A program made the position numbers and the translations under genes. The notes under the pieces are model-generated. The model searched no databases and was not told where the DNA came from. It was given only the letters and a program-made list of their open reading frames with translations. This document shows, piece after piece, positions 24,028 through 24,548 of a stretch of DNA of 24,548 bases; the stretch's first letter is position 1, and every line of letters starts with the position of its first letter. The DNA comes from JAVJPJ01 sp040217295 (GTDB taxonomy: Bacteria; Pseudomonadota; Alphaproteobacteria; Rhodobacterales; Rhodobacteraceae). The stretch lies in assembly GCA_964460185.1 (NCBI GenBank), contig CAYWTM010000040.1:1-24548 (forward strand), in the 5' to 3' direction.

Positions 24028-24548
24028 TCAGGCCGTTGCGGCGCTCAGCGCACGATCGAGGTCGCCGATCAGATCATCTGCATCCTCGATGCCGATCGAC
24101 AGCCGCACCACGTTGGGCGCGGCACCGGCGGCGATCTGTTGCTCCGGCGTCAATTGCCGGTGCGTGGTGGATGCGGAATGGATGATCAGACTGCGCGTAT
24201 CGCCGAGGTTGGCCACATGGCTGAAAATCTCCAGCGAATCGACCAGCTTCACGCAGGCCTCGTAGCCGCCCTTGACCGCGAATGTGAACAAGGCGCCCGC
24301 ACCCTTGGGGCAAACCGCCTTTCCAAGCTCGAAATAGGGCGAGCTTTCCAGCCCGGCATAGGTGACGAAATCGACGCGCGGGTCGGCCTCCAGCCATTTG
24401 GCGATCTTCACCGCGTTCTCCACATGCCGCTCCATCCGCAGGCTCAGCGTCTCGATGCCCATCAGCGTGTAATGCGCCGCCTGCGGGTTCAGCGTCATGC
24501 CGAGGTCGCGCAGGCCGATGGCGATGCCGTGGAAGGTGAAGGCGAGCG
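24028..24548 (-). CDS. metY: O-acetylhomoserine sulfhydrylase-type PLP enzyme, C-terminal part (5' end outside window)
   Basis: The visible 173 residues are the C-terminal domain of a Cys/Met-metabolism PLP enzyme. The segment FTFHGIAIGLRDLGMTLNPQ, then GIETLSLRMERHVENA, VTYAGLESSPYFELGKAVCPKGAGALFTF and ESLEIFSHVANLGDTRSL-like SLEIFSHVANLGDTRSLIIH, and the ending HSASTTHRQLTPEQQIAAG, match the MetY/O-acetylhomoserine aminocarboxypropyltransferase branch better than MetB or MetZ. These enzymes make homocysteine from O-acetylhomoserine and sulfide. The PLP lysine lies outside the window. The C-terminal substrate and PLP-phosphate-contacting blocks look intact, and a strong terminator follows the stop codon. 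The exact substrate preference within the family is uncertain. Confidence 0.9.
   Translation of the reverse strand, partial: LAFTFHGIAIGLRDLGMTLNPQAAHYTLMGIETLSLRMERHVENAVKIAKWLEADPRVDFVTYAGLESSPYFELGKAVCPKGAGALFTFAVKGGYEACVKLVDSLEIFSHVANLGDTRSLIIHSASTTHRQLTPEQQIAAGAAPNVVRLSIGIEDADDLIGDLDRALSAATA

Overview
The window is GC-rich, densely coded and reads as the chromosome of a Rhodobacterales (Roseobacter-group) alphaproteobacterium. The support is an aerobic-type cobaltochelatase CobS, a glyQ/small membrane protein/glyS/PPDK-like neighbourhood of the kind I recall from that group, a folB-folP-glmM cluster, and long Ala/Pro-rich membrane proteins. I see no phage, plasmid, IS element, CRISPR array, rRNA or tRNA, and no gap above about 210 bases without a gene.

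Layout. 1-1198 (minus): the start of cobS, preceded by a DCC-family (DUF393) thioredoxin-like protein. 1346-2806 (plus): a polytopic HTTM/vitamin-K-gamma-carboxylase-like protein. 2840-4633 (minus): an exported protein with SPOR, peptidoglycan-binding and trypsin-like domains, the last without its catalytic triad. 4808-12791 (plus): glyQ, a small anchored protein, two FkbM methyltransferases, glyS and a PPDK-like PEP-utilising enzyme. 12997-13668: a periplasmic SleB-type cell-wall hydrolase. 13749-17671: folB (with a kinase-like C-terminal extension), a GNAT acetyltransferase on the opposite strand, folP and glmM. 17789-19072 (minus): guanine deaminase. 19175-20587: mgtE. 20615-about 23819 (minus): a very long bitopic protein with a PilM/GspL-like head and a PilP/GspC-like tail, frameshifted here. 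24028-end (minus): the 3' part of a MetY-type sulfhydrylase with a clear terminator.

Most of this is housekeeping: cobalamin, glycyl-tRNA charging, folate, cell-wall precursor, purine salvage, Mg2+ transport and sulfur amino acids. The most notable structure lies between glyQ and glyS. The 192 bases between the two methyltransferase genes are an in-frame fossil: 30 codons matching the start of glyS (65/90 bases), 4 junction codons, then 30 codons matching the end of the upstream small protein gene (70/90 bases). This is the scar expected from an old tandem duplication of [end of small gene - FkbM - start of glyS], which would also explain the two FkbM paralogues.

Two genes have disturbed reading frames. 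In the long bitopic protein, a perfect 10-bp tandem duplication accounts exactly for the shift. In the PPDK-like gene, the conserved-looking N-terminus has no usual start codon in frame unless one base is removed near codon 8. All identities were counted by eye, and family names come from motif recognition without database searches.
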